A stretch of 64,000 nt of DNA from NCBI GenBank assembly GCA_964515905.1, contig CAZEWK010000089.1, positions 93,453 through 157,452 of the forward strand. Direction: 5' to 3'. The position numbers were made by a program, and so were the translations under genes. Positions 16,051 through 24,797 of the stretch are shown here, in pieces. Numbering within the stretch: position 1 is the stretch's first letter; each line of letters begins with the position of its first letter. Under the pieces are notes generated by a model. It did not search any database. It saw nothing but the letters and a program-made list of their open reading frames with translations, and was not told the DNA's origin. The DNA comes from GCA-2712985 sp964515905. GTDB taxonomy: Bacteria; Pseudomonadota; Alphaproteobacteria; UBA7887.

Positions 16051-17991
16051 ATGTCCGAAACGCTATTTTATCCCGTTCCTGATACAATTGCTAAGTCAGC
16101 GAATATTGATGAACGGACTTATAAAAGCTTATACGCCCAATCGGTGAGTGACCCTGAATCATTTTGGGCGGAACAAGCAAAGCGGCTTGATTGGATCCGA
16201 CCCTGGGATAATGTCAAAAAAACAAGCTTTGATCGTAATAAGGTTTCCATAAAATGGTTCGATGGGGCTGCACTAAACGTCAGCGCCAATTGCTTGGACC
16301 GACATGCTGCAAAAACACCTGATAGAGCCGCAATTATTTGGGAAGGGGATGATCCTTCGGTTGATAAAACAATATCATATGCGGAATTAACAACACTGGT
16401 TTGTCAAATGGCAAACGTACTTAAGAAACATAACGTCAAAAAAGGGGACAGAGTCACTATATATATGCCAATGGTACCAGAAGCCGCCATTGCTATGCTC
16501 GCTTGCACTCGTATTGGAGCGATCCATTCGGTTGTATTTGGTGGCTTCTCACCTGATTCGCTGGCTGATCGAATCATTGACTGCGAATCGACATTTTTGA
16601 TTACTGCCGATGAAGGCATTAGAGGAGGACGTGCTATCCCCTTAAAAGAAAATGTCGATAAAGCCCTTCAACGCTGCCCTGAATGCAGAAACGTGCTAGT
16701 AATCCGAAGAACTGGGGGAAAAATTGGTTGGTCGGCTGATCGCGACCTCTGGTGGCACGAAGAGCAATCAAATGTTCCTGAGGAATGCAATCCAGAACCT
16801 ATGGGCGCGGAGGATCCCCTGTTTATTCTTTATACATCTGGGTCGACGGGAAAACCCAAGGGTGTTTTGCACACAACTGGTGGCTATCTACTCCACGCAT
16901 CTTTGACGCATCAACTAGTGTTTGATTATCGGCCAAATGATATCTACTGGTGCACGGCCGATGTTGGTTGGGTTACAGGGCACAGCTATATTATATATGG
17001 ACCCTTAGCTAATGGTGCTACCACCCTAATGTTTGAAGGGGTGCCAAATTATCCCGATGCCTCCCGTTTTTGGCAGGTATGTGATAAACATAAGGTCTCA
17101 ATATTTTATACTGCACCAACTGCTATTCGCGCACTCATGAGAGAAGGGAATAGACCGGTCGAAAAGGCGGATCGTAGTAGCCTTCGCATTCTTGGTACAG
17201 TGGGTGAGCCTATCAACCCGGAAGCGTGGCTTTGGTACTACAATGTTGTTGGTGGCGGGCGCTGCCCCATTGTGGACACGTGGTGGCAGACTGAAACCGG
17301 AGGTATTTTGATCACTCCTCTCCCCGGAGCCACTGGGCTCAAACCTGGTTCCGCGACTCAACCATTTTTTGGAGTGCAACCGGTGATAGTTGACAATGAT
17401 GGCAACATCCTCGAGGGAGCGTGCCAGGGGAACCTCTGCATTGCAGACTCATGGCCTGGCCAAATGAGAACAGTGTATGGGGATCACGACCGATTTATAC
17501 AAACGTATTTTTCCTCCTACAACAATTTATATTTCACCGGAGATGGCTGTAGACGTGACGAAGATGGTTACTATTGGATAACCGGGAGAGTTGATGATGT
17601 TATCAATGTTTCAGGTCACCGAATGGGAACCGCTGAGGTTGAAAGTGCCCTCGTCGCACACGAAAAGGTGGCAGAAGCAGCCGTCGTTGGGGCACCCCAT
17701 GAAATTAAGGGGCAGGGTATATACGCCTATGTTACTCTTAATCTGGGAGAGGAACCATCGGACGCCTTGCGCCAAGAACTGACCCAATGGGTCCGGAAAG
17801 AGATTGGTCCCATAGCTTCTCCGGATTGGATCCAGTGGTCTCCCGGCTTACCAAAAACACGCTCGGGAAAGATCATGCGACGAATCTTGCGGAAGGTTGC
17901 AGCCAATGAACATAACAGCTTGGGCGATACTTCTACCTTGGCCGATCCATCTGTTGTCGAAGATATAATAGAAAACCGTATGAACCGGTGA
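16051..17991 (+). CDS. acs: Acetyl-CoA synthetase (AMP-forming)
   Basis: A 646-residue enzyme converting acetate, ATP and CoA to acetyl-CoA, AMP and PPi. Motifs: LYTSGSTGKPKGVLHTTGG near residues 262-280, WWQTETGGILI near 411-421, GRVDDVINVSGHRMGTAEVE near 513-532, and the acetylatable catalytic lysine in KTRSGKIMRRILRK near 604-617. ATG 16051 has GGAGGG seven bases upstream; the in-frame TTG at 16036 would read through that Shine-Dalgarno and is rejected. The last codons overlap the GTG start of a small secreted protein. A PrpE-type paralogue is at 2.5 kb. Confidence 0.97.
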   Translation: MSETLFYPVPDTIAKSANIDERTYKSLYAQSVSDPESFWAEQAKRLDWIRPWDNVKKTSFDRNKVSIKWFDGAALNVSANCLDRHAAKTPDRAAIIWEGDDPSVDKTISYAELTTLVCQMANVLKKHNVKKGDRVTIYMPMVPEAAIAMLACTRIGAIHSVVFGGFSPDSLADRIIDCESTFLITADEGIRGGRAIPLKENVDKALQRCPECRNVLVIRRTGGKIGWSADRDLWWHEEQSNVPEECNPEPMGAEDPLFILYTSGSTGKPKGVLHTTGGYLLHASLTHQLVFDYRPNDIYWCTADVGWVTGHSYIIYGPLANGATTLMFEGVPNYPDASRFWQVCDKHKVSIFYTAPTAIRALMREGNRPVEKADRSSLRILGTVGEPINPEAWLWYYNVVGGGRCPIVDTWWQTETGGILITPLPGATGLKPGSATQPFFGVQPVIVDNDGNILEGACQGNLCIADSWPGQMRTVYGDHDRFIQTYFSSYNNLYFTGDGCRRDEDGYYWITGRVDDVINVSGHRMGTAEVESALVAHEKVAEAAVVGAPHEIKGQGIYAYVTLNLGEEPSDALRQELTQWVRKEIGPIASPDWIQWSPGLPKTRSGKIMRRILRKVAANEHNSLGDTSTLADPSVVEDIIENRMNR

Positions 17992-18359
17992 AATTTTCTC
18001 ATCTCCTCAAAGTTCTTTCGCCATTTTTTTGGGCGATCGCGCTAGTAACGTGGGGAGGGGAGTCTGTGGTTTCAGCAAACAATAGAGTGTGCATTGTCAA
18101 CAAATATGAAGTGCCATGGGTGCACCCGGGACTGACTTTGTTTCTGAACAATTCAGGAAACTCCTGCTTCGGTGATAGGATTGTCCTCCAAAAAGGTGAG
18201 TCCGGTTGTTTCAAAAATGACAAAGTCCCGATTGATGGATCCTGGCATTTGTCAGGTCTGGACGCCACGACGGCCGAGTGCATCACCATATGTGCGATCA
18301 CTGCCACTTACATCGAAATCCGTTATGGTAGTAGCGGAGCGTTGTCCTGTGTACAATAA
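17988..18359 (+). CDS. Small secreted cysteine-rich protein, unknown function
   Basis: A 123-residue protein with a clear signal peptide (hydrophobic core FFWAIALVTWGG, likely cleavage after VVSA near residue 30). The mature part of about 93 residues has six cysteines, enough for three disulfides, and includes EVPWVHPGLTLFLNN and ECITICAITATYIEIRYG. I recognise no family. It begins at a GTG overlapping the acs stop, so it is coupled to acs. No functional link to acetate activation is evident; location in the periplasm or outside is inferred from the signal and cysteines. Confidence 0.65.
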   Translation: MKFSHLLKVLSPFFWAIALVTWGGESVVSANNRVCIVNKYEVPWVHPGLTLFLNNSGNSCFGDRIVLQKGESGCFKNDKVPIDGSWHLSGLDATTAECITICAITATYIEIRYGSSGALSCVQ

Positions 18360-18467
18360 TCCTAGGCAAACCGAAAAATAAAATTTTGTTCTTTGAGCTA
18401 GATCACACGACCCGTCACATATCCTTGCAACTTTCGATGTTTCCAATCTAGGCACGTTTAAACCATC

Positions 18468-19970
18468 ATGTCCAAAGCTCCCATGCTGCTTGCCATAGAT
18501 CAAGGTACAACAAGCACACGTGCTATTGTGTTCACTACTGACAGCGAGATCGTCTCTATGGCACAAGTAGAGCTGGCACAATACTATCCAGAAGAAGGCT
18601 GGGTCGAGTATGATCCTGAAGCAATATGGGATGCTACAGTACAAGTCTGTAAACAGGCTCTAGAAATTGCCGAATCACGTGGTGGAGAAGTAATTGGTAT
18701 TGGTATTGCCAACCAACGAGAAACTACAGTGGTCTGGGAGAAGGAAACTGGGAAACCAGTGTACAACGCCATAGTTTGGCAGGATCGCAGAACAATGTCG
18801 TTTTGCTCCACACTTAAACGAGCTGGTTTAGAAAAGGATATACGGGCAAAAACGGGATTATTACTGGATCCTTATTTTTCAGCGACCAAAATATCATGGA
18901 TTCTTGACCAGATAGACCAAACCCGAGAAAAATCATCAACAGGCTCATTGCTGTTTGGAACAATTGATACTTTCTTGATATGGCGTTTGACGCTCGGAAA
19001 AGTGCACGCAACCGATGCCACGAACGCTAGTCGGACAAGTCTATACAACATTCATAACCGCCAGTGGGATGAAGACATGCTTACCCTGTTTAATATTCCT
19101 AACGCCTGCCTGCCAACTGTTCAGAACTCCTCAGCATATTATGGGGATACAGCGCCGCAGTTTTTGGGGTGCTCCATTCCAATCTTAGGTGTCGCAGGGG
19201 ATCAACAAGCAGCTATGGTAGGTCAATGCTGCTTTTCAGTGGGTGCAACAAAAAGCACGTACGGAACTGGCTGCTTCCTTTTAACCAACACTGGACAAAA
19301 TCCAAGCCTTTCCTCCCATCGCCTTTTAACCACAATCGCTTATCAAATTGCCGATCAGGCGACATATGCCATAGAGGGTTCAATTTTTGCTGCAGGAGCG
19401 GCAGTACAATGGCTTCGAGATGGCCTTAAAATCATCACGCGCGCTGAGGATACAGAAACCCTAGCTAGTCTTGTGGACGACACAGGTGGAGTGTACCTAG
19501 TGCCAGCATTTACCGGTCTAGGAGCGCCGTATTGGGACCCATCCGCGAGAGGTTTGCTTGTCGGTGTAACCCAGTCTACAGGACGAGCTGAAATTGCTCG
19601 TGCAGCCATAGAAGCATCTTGCTACCAAACGGCTGACTTAATGGATGCTCTAGCGGAAGATGGCATAGATGCGGTGACCATTCGGGTGGATGGTGGGATG
19701 GCGGCCAATAAATGGTTCTTACAGGATTTAGCAGATATTCTTGAAAGACCCGTTGAACGGCCATACATTATGGAAACTACGGCTCTCGGTGCCGCGTATC
19801 TTGCAGGATTACAAGCTGGCATTTTTACGTCGCTCGACGACATTACGCGAGCTTGGCGGCGTCATTCCCTGTTTACCCCCAATCTCCCTATTTCAAAAAA
19901 AGAAGCTCGGTTGGCTGGATGGCAAGACGCGATGCGAAGAGCGTTAAATACACAAGATAATGCCAACTAA
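18468..19970 (+). CDS. glpK: Glycerol kinase
   Basis: A 500-residue FGGY-family kinase that phosphorylates glycerol to sn-glycerol 3-phosphate. The N-terminus LLAIDQGTTSTRAIVF is the ATP-binding phosphate-1 motif. NQRETTVVWEKETGKPVYNA near 85-104, GTIDTFLIWRLT near 164-175 and VDGGMAANKWFLQDLADIL near 407-425 are diagnostic. No glpF or glpD gene lies beside it. Its last codons overlap an upstream in-frame Met of the next gene, whose preferred start is 40 bases downstream of the glpK stop. Confidence 0.96.
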   Translation: MSKAPMLLAIDQGTTSTRAIVFTTDSEIVSMAQVELAQYYPEEGWVEYDPEAIWDATVQVCKQALEIAESRGGEVIGIGIANQRETTVVWEKETGKPVYNAIVWQDRRTMSFCSTLKRAGLEKDIRAKTGLLLDPYFSATKISWILDQIDQTREKSSTGSLLFGTIDTFLIWRLTLGKVHATDATNASRTSLYNIHNRQWDEDMLTLFNIPNACLPTVQNSSAYYGDTAPQFLGCSIPILGVAGDQQAAMVGQCCFSVGATKSTYGTGCFLLTNTGQNPSLSSHRLLTTIAYQIADQATYAIEGSIFAAGAAVQWLRDGLKIITRAEDTETLASLVDDTGGVYLVPAFTGLGAPYWDPSARGLLVGVTQSTGRAEIARAAIEASCYQTADLMDALAEDGIDAVTIRVDGGMAANKWFLQDLADILERPVERPYIMETTALGAAYLAGLQAGIFTSLDDITRAWRRHSLFTPNLPISKKEARLAGWQDAMRRALNTQDNAN

Positions 19971-20010
19971 TAAAAAATATGATACGCAGCACCTAAAAAG
20001 AGGCAAAAAC

Positions 20011-21219
20011 ATGAAAGTTGCATCGGTCGAAACTCTCAGTTGTGATGCCGGTTGGCGGAACTACCACTTCGTTAAACTCGTAACTGACAGTGGAATTACG
20101 GGTTGGAGTGAGTATGATGAAGGATTCGGATCGCCTGGCGTTGGTACTGTGATTTCTAAATTATCAGAGCGAGTAGTTGGCCAACAAGTTGAAAACCACG
20201 AAAGCATATATGCTGATTTGTACTCCTGCACTCGACCAGGGGCCGGCGGTGTAGTTGGACAGGGACTAGGAGCGATAGAAAATGCTCTACTCGATGCCAA
20301 AGCAAAACATCTAGGTATTCCTTGCTATGGATTGCTCGGAGGAAAGATCAGAGAGACCATTCGGGTTTACTGGTCACATTGCGCAACTTGGAGAATCCAA
20401 AAGCCTGAATTCTATCCTCCGGCCGTCCGCACCCTTGACGATGTCAAAGCACTTGGAAAAGAAGTGCAAGAAAAGGGTTTTACCGGGCTTAAAACCAATT
20501 GTTTTGTGTACGAAGATGATAACGTTGTACAAAGTTGGGCCCCTGGTTTTAGCAGGCCCTTCTTTCCCGAATTAACTGTGGACCGAAAGGTCCTACGCAA
20601 CATTTCTGCACATTTAGAAGCTTTTCGAGATGGAGCGGGGCCAGAGATGGATATCTTGCTTGACCTAAACTTCAACGCAAAAACGGAAGGTTATCTTAAA
20701 ATATTAAGGGAAATATCTGAGCATGATATCTTTTGGGTGGAAATAGATATTCGAAACCCTAGAGCACTTGCCCATATTCGAAGCCAAAGTTCTCACCCAA
20801 TCAGCTCCTGCGAAACACTCATTGGGTTGCGTGATTTTCTCCCTTACTTAAGGAAGGAAGCTGTAGACGTTGCGATAATTGACGCCGTATGGAACGGGGT
20901 ATGGCAATCTATGAAAATTGCGGCAGCAGCAGAAGCACACGAGGTCAACGTAGCTCCACACAATTTTTATGGACACTTGTGTACAATGATGAACGCACAT
21001 TTTGCTGCTGCAGTCCCAAATTTGCGAATCATGGAAATTGACATCGACCGGATCCCTTGGGACACAGAATTATTTACTAAAAAACCTAATATTCAAAATG
21101 GTCATCTAGTTTTGGACGATACACCTGGTTGGGGCACCGAACCCAATGAAGAAGCTCTACGAGCTCGTCCACCAAAAGATACTGCTGGGCTAGTAAACCT
21201 TACATACCACCGCCAATGA
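20011..21219 (+). CDS. Mandelate racemase/muconate lactonizing (enolase superfamily) enzyme, sugar-acid dehydratase-like
   Basis: A 402-residue enolase-superfamily protein. The capping domain is N-terminal and the barrel carries the metal ligands Asp218 (LLDLNFNAK), Glu244 (FWVEIDIRNP) and Glu268 (ISSCETLIG). His317 (APHNFYGHL) and Lys161 (TGLKTN) are candidate acid/base residues. This layout resembles galactonate- or gluconate-type dehydratases, which convert aldonic acids to 2-keto-3-deoxy acids. Substrate cannot be assigned. ATG 20011 is preceded by AGAGG; the frame is open back to 19960, inside glpK, but without homology. No sugar transporter is adjacent. Confidence 0.82.
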   Translation: MKVASVETLSCDAGWRNYHFVKLVTDSGITGWSEYDEGFGSPGVGTVISKLSERVVGQQVENHESIYADLYSCTRPGAGGVVGQGLGAIENALLDAKAKHLGIPCYGLLGGKIRETIRVYWSHCATWRIQKPEFYPPAVRTLDDVKALGKEVQEKGFTGLKTNCFVYEDDNVVQSWAPGFSRPFFPELTVDRKVLRNISAHLEAFRDGAGPEMDILLDLNFNAKTEGYLKILREISEHDIFWVEIDIRNPRALAHIRSQSSHPISSCETLIGLRDFLPYLRKEAVDVAIIDAVWNGVWQSMKIAAAAEAHEVNVAPHNFYGHLCTMMNAHFAAAVPNLRIMEIDIDRIPWDTELFTKKPNIQNGHLVLDDTPGWGTEPNEEALRARPPKDTAGLVNLTYHRQ

Positions 21220-21252
21220 TCGACAAAACAATTAACAAAATATACCTACCGG

Positions 21253-21783
21253 CTACGGTGAGGCAGTGTTTTTAGCTTCCTTTTCATGTAATATTTTCAG
21301 GGCTGGTTTGTTTGATAATGTCTGGAATACAACGCAGTAGCGCTCCGTTAGTTTTAAAAGCAGTGCAAGCTGTTCTTCTGTCGCTTCGGTTCTCAAGTTA
21401 AATGAAAGATCAATATTTTTGAAGCCAACACTAGCCTCACCGTCAACTCCCAGAGTCCCTCGCATATCGATTGTACCGGAAGCGTTGACCGACCCCCCCT
21501 GAATAGGAATTTCAAGTGCTGTAGCAACAGCTCGCAGCGTCACCCCCGCACACGCGCAAAGGGATTGCAATAGCATATCTCCCGAACATGCTTCCAGCCC
21601 CGTACCACCTGTCGCTGGATGCAGACCTGCCTCTATTGATGCAGTACCCGCTGTAACTGTGCAAATCAAACCTGAACTATCGATATCACCTTCCGCCACT
21701 AGCGTAATGAGCGCCTCTTTCGGAGATTGTTTATATCTCTCTTTGAATGGAGTCTGAAGTTTTCTTAATTGGCTAGAATCCAT
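21253..21783 (-). CDS. OsmC family protein
   Basis: A 176-residue OsmC/Ohr-like protein. It shows the SACAGVTLRAVATAL-type helix with conserved cysteine (text here: LLQSLCACAGVTLRAVA) and the C-terminal LLLKLTERYCVVFQTLSNKP with the second cysteine. In OsmC/Ohr such cysteines reduce organic hydroperoxides; many relatives of this subgroup have no tested function. ATG 21783 has a perfect GGAGGGG six bases upstream. The open frame to 21861 would overlap the recR stop and is not needed. It lies directly downstream of recR and is probably cotranscribed. Confidence 0.85.
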   Translation of the reverse strand: MDSSQLRKLQTPFKERYKQSPKEALITLVAEGDIDSSGLICTVTAGTASIEAGLHPATGGTGLEACSGDMLLQSLCACAGVTLRAVATALEIPIQGGSVNASGTIDMRGTLGVDGEASVGFKNIDLSFNLRTEATEEQLALLLKLTERYCVVFQTLSNKPALKILHEKEAKNTASP

Positions 21784-21857
21784 CTTAGCCCCTCCGTAAT
21801 AAAAGAATCTCTGACAACAAACCCAGCCGTCACTGTCAAAAAAGGGTTTATCCAATA

Positions 21858-22451
21858 TCAAATTGGTCGTCTAGCTTGCAAGGCCGCACCAAGCGTTCCA
21901 TCATCTAAGTAATCCAACTCGCCTCCGATTGGCACTCCATGAGCGAGCCTAGTAATAGCAACCCCCGAGTCTACAAGTTTATCGGTTAGATAGTGTGCAG
22001 TCGTTTGCCCTTCTACAGTAGCACTTAGGGCTAAAATAACTTCTGAAACCAAACTATCACCTGCTCGGTTAAGCAGTTTAGGAATAGATAAATCATCCGG
22101 ACCCGTCCCATCAAGTGGCGAAAGCACCCCACCTAGGACGTGGTATTGACCTGAGAATACTCTAGCCCGCTCTAAAGCCCACAGACTGGCCACGTCTTCA
22201 ACCACACAGAGCTGGCTGGGATCTCGTTTTTCACTAACACATAGAGAACATGGATCAGTTGCATCTAAATTTCCGCAGTTTCCACAAACGGCAACAGCCT
22301 TGTCTGCATGCTGTAAGGCTACGATTAGCGGACGAAGCAATACGTCTCGCCTATCAAGCAAGGAAAGCACGACCCGCCGGCTGGACCTGGGACCCAATCC
22401 CGGCAAACGAGACAACATTTTAACTAATTGCTCTATTTCTGAGCCAGCCAT
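21858..22451 (-). CDS. recR: Recombination mediator RecR
   Basis: A 197-residue protein that helps load RecA at gaps in the RecFOR pathway. It has the N-terminal helix-hairpin-helix (LSRLPGLGPRSSRRVVL), a four-cysteine zinc finger (CGNCGNLDATDPCSLC, about 66-81) and a Toprim domain starting LCVVEDVASLWAL. The C-terminal TRLAHGVPIGGELDYLDDGT is a family signature. It stands in the conserved dnaX-ybaB-recR order. Confidence 0.97.
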   Translation of the reverse strand: MAGSEIEQLVKMLSRLPGLGPRSSRRVVLSLLDRRDVLLRPLIVALQHADKAVAVCGNCGNLDATDPCSLCVSEKRDPSQLCVVEDVASLWALERARVFSGQYHVLGGVLSPLDGTGPDDLSIPKLLNRAGDSLVSEVILALSATVEGQTTAHYLTDKLVDSGVAITRLAHGVPIGGELDYLDDGTLGAALQARRPI

Positions 22452-22493
22452 GACAATATACTCTATACTCTTAAATGTTTTGGGACGAAAAAC

Positions 22494-22814
22494 TCAGAAC
22501 AGTTTTAGTCCTGGTGGAAGCGGAAGCCCGCCAGTCATCGCCTTAACTTCTTCTTCAAACTGGTTCTCTGCACGACTTTTTGCATCGGCACACGCCGCTA
22601 CGATCAGATCCTCTAGAACTTCAACCTCATTTGGGCTGACGACCTTTGGATCTATTGAGAGCCGTTTTAATTCCCCTTTACCATCTACCACTGCAGTGAC
22701 CATGCCTCCCCCAGAAGACCCTTGAATTTCTGCATCATGCATTTGTTGTTGAAGCTCAGCCATTTTACTTTGCATTGCCTGAGCCTGCTTCATTAATTGG
22801 CCAAAATTTTTCAT
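22494..22814 (-). CDS. ybaB: YbaB/EbfC family nucleoid-associated protein
   Basis: A 106-residue DNA-binding protein with the family's N-terminal helix (MKNFGQLMKQAQAMQSKMAE), a glycine-rich turn with the GGGMVTAVVDGKGE strand, and the C-terminal MTGGLPLPPGLKLF. It forms dimers that coat DNA. Its start overlaps the dnaX stop by four bases, and recR follows 42 bases downstream, so the three form one transcript. Confidence 0.95.
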   Translation of the reverse strand: MKNFGQLMKQAQAMQSKMAELQQQMHDAEIQGSSGGGMVTAVVDGKGELKRLSIDPKVVSPNEVEVLEDLIVAACADAKSRAENQFEEEVKAMTGGLPLPPGLKLF

Positions 22815-24553
22815 ATACTGTCATCTTTCCGTTTGCCTGGCTCTTGTGCTTTCCGATTTTTTACCTTGGTAACCTCAGCTCCTGGGAATGCTTCTAATAA
22901 TGCTTTTACTTCCGGGCGGTTTGATGCCTCTACCTTTTTTTTGTTTTCTTGTTCCAATGCTTGTTCAGCAAGAGTTGGGTCACCAGGCGCGTCAGACATT
23001 AAGACCCCCCAACGGAGACCAGTCCAATCGTATAAATATTTTGCCAAACTCGCTGATAACTCTTGTGGTGCGTTGGGTCCCAATCGCAATTTAATTTGCC
23101 CAACCGAGAAACTTATTAAATGTACGTGATCCTGCAAATAGGTGAATAGTCTCATTTCTCCTTTGTCAGCAAACAGCTGTACTACTTCGGAAAAATTCTG
23201 TGGAATATGGGAATCTGCAGCAGGTTCTGAAGCCTCCATTATTCCTGATTTTGAATTCTCACCGTTCGCCTCTTGGACTTCCTCTTTGGTTGACCGAGAT
23301 TTTTCCAAAGAGCCTTCAGTATTTTGTCTAGGATGGTGTTTTGAATCTGCTATTTTTCGAACCAGGTCGACAGAATTAGGCAATTCCGAAGCAAAGCCAA
23401 GGCGCACCAACAGCATTTGTGTTGCTTGAAACGGGGATGATGAAATCTCAATTTCCCCGTAGCCCTTGAGCAACATCTGCCATAAGCGCGTAAGCTTCCC
23501 TATACCAATATTTTCTGCGATGACTTGCCCACGCCTTAGGTCAATTTGTGGCGCTCCTAAAACTTGGGACGCTGTTTTCTCTACCTTAAGCATCGTGAGC
23601 CAGTGAGTGATAGTTAGCAGGTCTTGCACCATCACTAATGGGTCGGCCCCAGCATAATATTGCTCCTTCGCCATTGATAACGCGGAAGCAATTTCCCCCT
23701 TTAGGAGTTCCTCCAGAAGATCGCATAACCGCGCGTGATCTGCCAAACCTATCATTTCTCGAACCAATTCTATATTGATTACTTCTCCACTTGCATGACT
23801 AATAGCCTGATCCAAAAGCGACAAGCCATCTCGGACCGAGCCATCTGCAGCACGCACAATTAGAGACATAGCCTCAGGATCAAAACGCGCCTTCTCCGCA
23901 TCTGCAATTATAGCAAAATGTTCTGTTAACTTTTCTTCGTCCACACGCCGCAGATCAAATCTTTGGCATCGGGATATCACGGTAACCGGGATTTTTCGAA
24001 CTTCTGTAGTGGCAAAAATGAATTTGACCCTAGGTGGCGGCTCCTCAAGTGTCTTTAGCAAAGCGTTGAAAGCGTTGACTGACAACATATGAATTTCATC
24101 GATAATATAAATCTTGAATTGCCCAAGAGTTGGGAGATAACGAACACCTTCGATAAGCTCACGGATGTCATCTACACCCGTGCGGCTTGCAGCATCCATT
24201 TCAAGTACGTCGACATGGGAACCCTCGGTAATCGCCATACAATTTCCACATTTCCCACAAGGTTCGATTGCCGAATTCGACTTTCCTGTCTCTTTATCTG
24301 TACAATTTAAAGCACGGGCAATAATACGTGCCGTGGTAGTCTTTCCCACACCACGCACTCCAGTGAGGAGAAACGCATGTGCTACACGGCCGGTCGAGAA
24401 TGCATTACGCAATGTGCGAACAATGACATCTTGGCCGATTAAATCAGAGAAAAATTTCGGCCTATATTTACGGGCCAACACCTCATATTCATCGTTCATA
24501 GATCCATCAATTGCATCAGTAGGATCGTTTTCGGGATAATGTTTTTCGATCAA
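22811..24553 (-). CDS. dnaX: DNA polymerase III subunits tau/gamma
   Basis: A 580-residue clamp-loader ATPase. The AAA+ module has Walker A GVRGVGKTTTARIIARAL (about 65-82), a zinc-binding module with CGKCGNC, the DEIHMLSVNAFNALLK Walker B/sensor region, and TTEVRKIPVTVISRCQRFDL with the arginine finger. The C-terminal third is low-complexity and charged. The start is uncertain: TTG 24553 gives this length, while ATG 24499 would start at MNDEYEVLARKYRP, close to the conserved part. A run of eight A residues near codon 537 reads A-AAA-AAG in the zero frame. Confidence 0.93.
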   Translation of the reverse strand: MIEKHYPENDPTDAIDGSMNDEYEVLARKYRPKFFSDLIGQDVIVRTLRNAFSTGRVAHAFLLTGVRGVGKTTTARIIARALNCTDKETGKSNSAIEPCGKCGNCMAITEGSHVDVLEMDAASRTGVDDIRELIEGVRYLPTLGQFKIYIIDEIHMLSVNAFNALLKTLEEPPPRVKFIFATTEVRKIPVTVISRCQRFDLRRVDEEKLTEHFAIIADAEKARFDPEAMSLIVRAADGSVRDGLSLLDQAISHASGEVINIELVREMIGLADHARLCDLLEELLKGEIASALSMAKEQYYAGADPLVMVQDLLTITHWLTMLKVEKTASQVLGAPQIDLRRGQVIAENIGIGKLTRLWQMLLKGYGEIEISSSPFQATQMLLVRLGFASELPNSVDLVRKIADSKHHPRQNTEGSLEKSRSTKEEVQEANGENSKSGIMEASEPAADSHIPQNFSEVVQLFADKGEMRLFTYLQDHVHLISFSVGQIKLRLGPNAPQELSASLAKYLYDWTGLRWGVLMSDAPGDPTLAEQALEQENKKKVEASNRPEVKALLEAFPGAEVTKVKNRKAQEPGKRKDDSI

Positions 24554-24604
24554 TGGACCGTCGCCGCTAATGGGGATAGAAAGACGCGCCTATACAGCGC
24601 AACC

Positions 24605-24701
24605 AAAAGGAGCCGGCAGCGACCCAGACCAAAACTCGTTACGGCTGCTTCCTTCCGGACCTGACCGGTTTGGCGAGCGGTCTGCCCACCACCAGACTCC
24701 C
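24605..24701 (-). ncRNA. ffs: Signal recognition particle 4.5S RNA
   Basis: The minus strand carries the SRP domain IV hairpin: GGTCAGGTCCGGAAGGAAGC, the near-universal Ffh-binding loop. The ends pair (GGAG near 24700 with CTCC near 24610) and a run of four T closes the RNA. The length of about 97 nt fits the small bacterial form. It lies just upstream of dnaX on the same strand, the usual alphaproteobacterial position. The exact ends are inferred from pairing. Confidence 0.93.
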
Positions 24702-24797
24702 AGACACAGTATAACAGGTTTACGGCATTGGGCCATCAGCTGTTCCTTGATTTATAATAATTTGCTTGAATAGCGTCTGTATGCATATTTTATCTCC

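Noticed and set aside
19960..20010. Upstream start of the enolase-superfamily gene inside glpK
   Set aside because: ATG 20011 has AGAGG and begins at the conserved MKVASVE; the extension has no homology.
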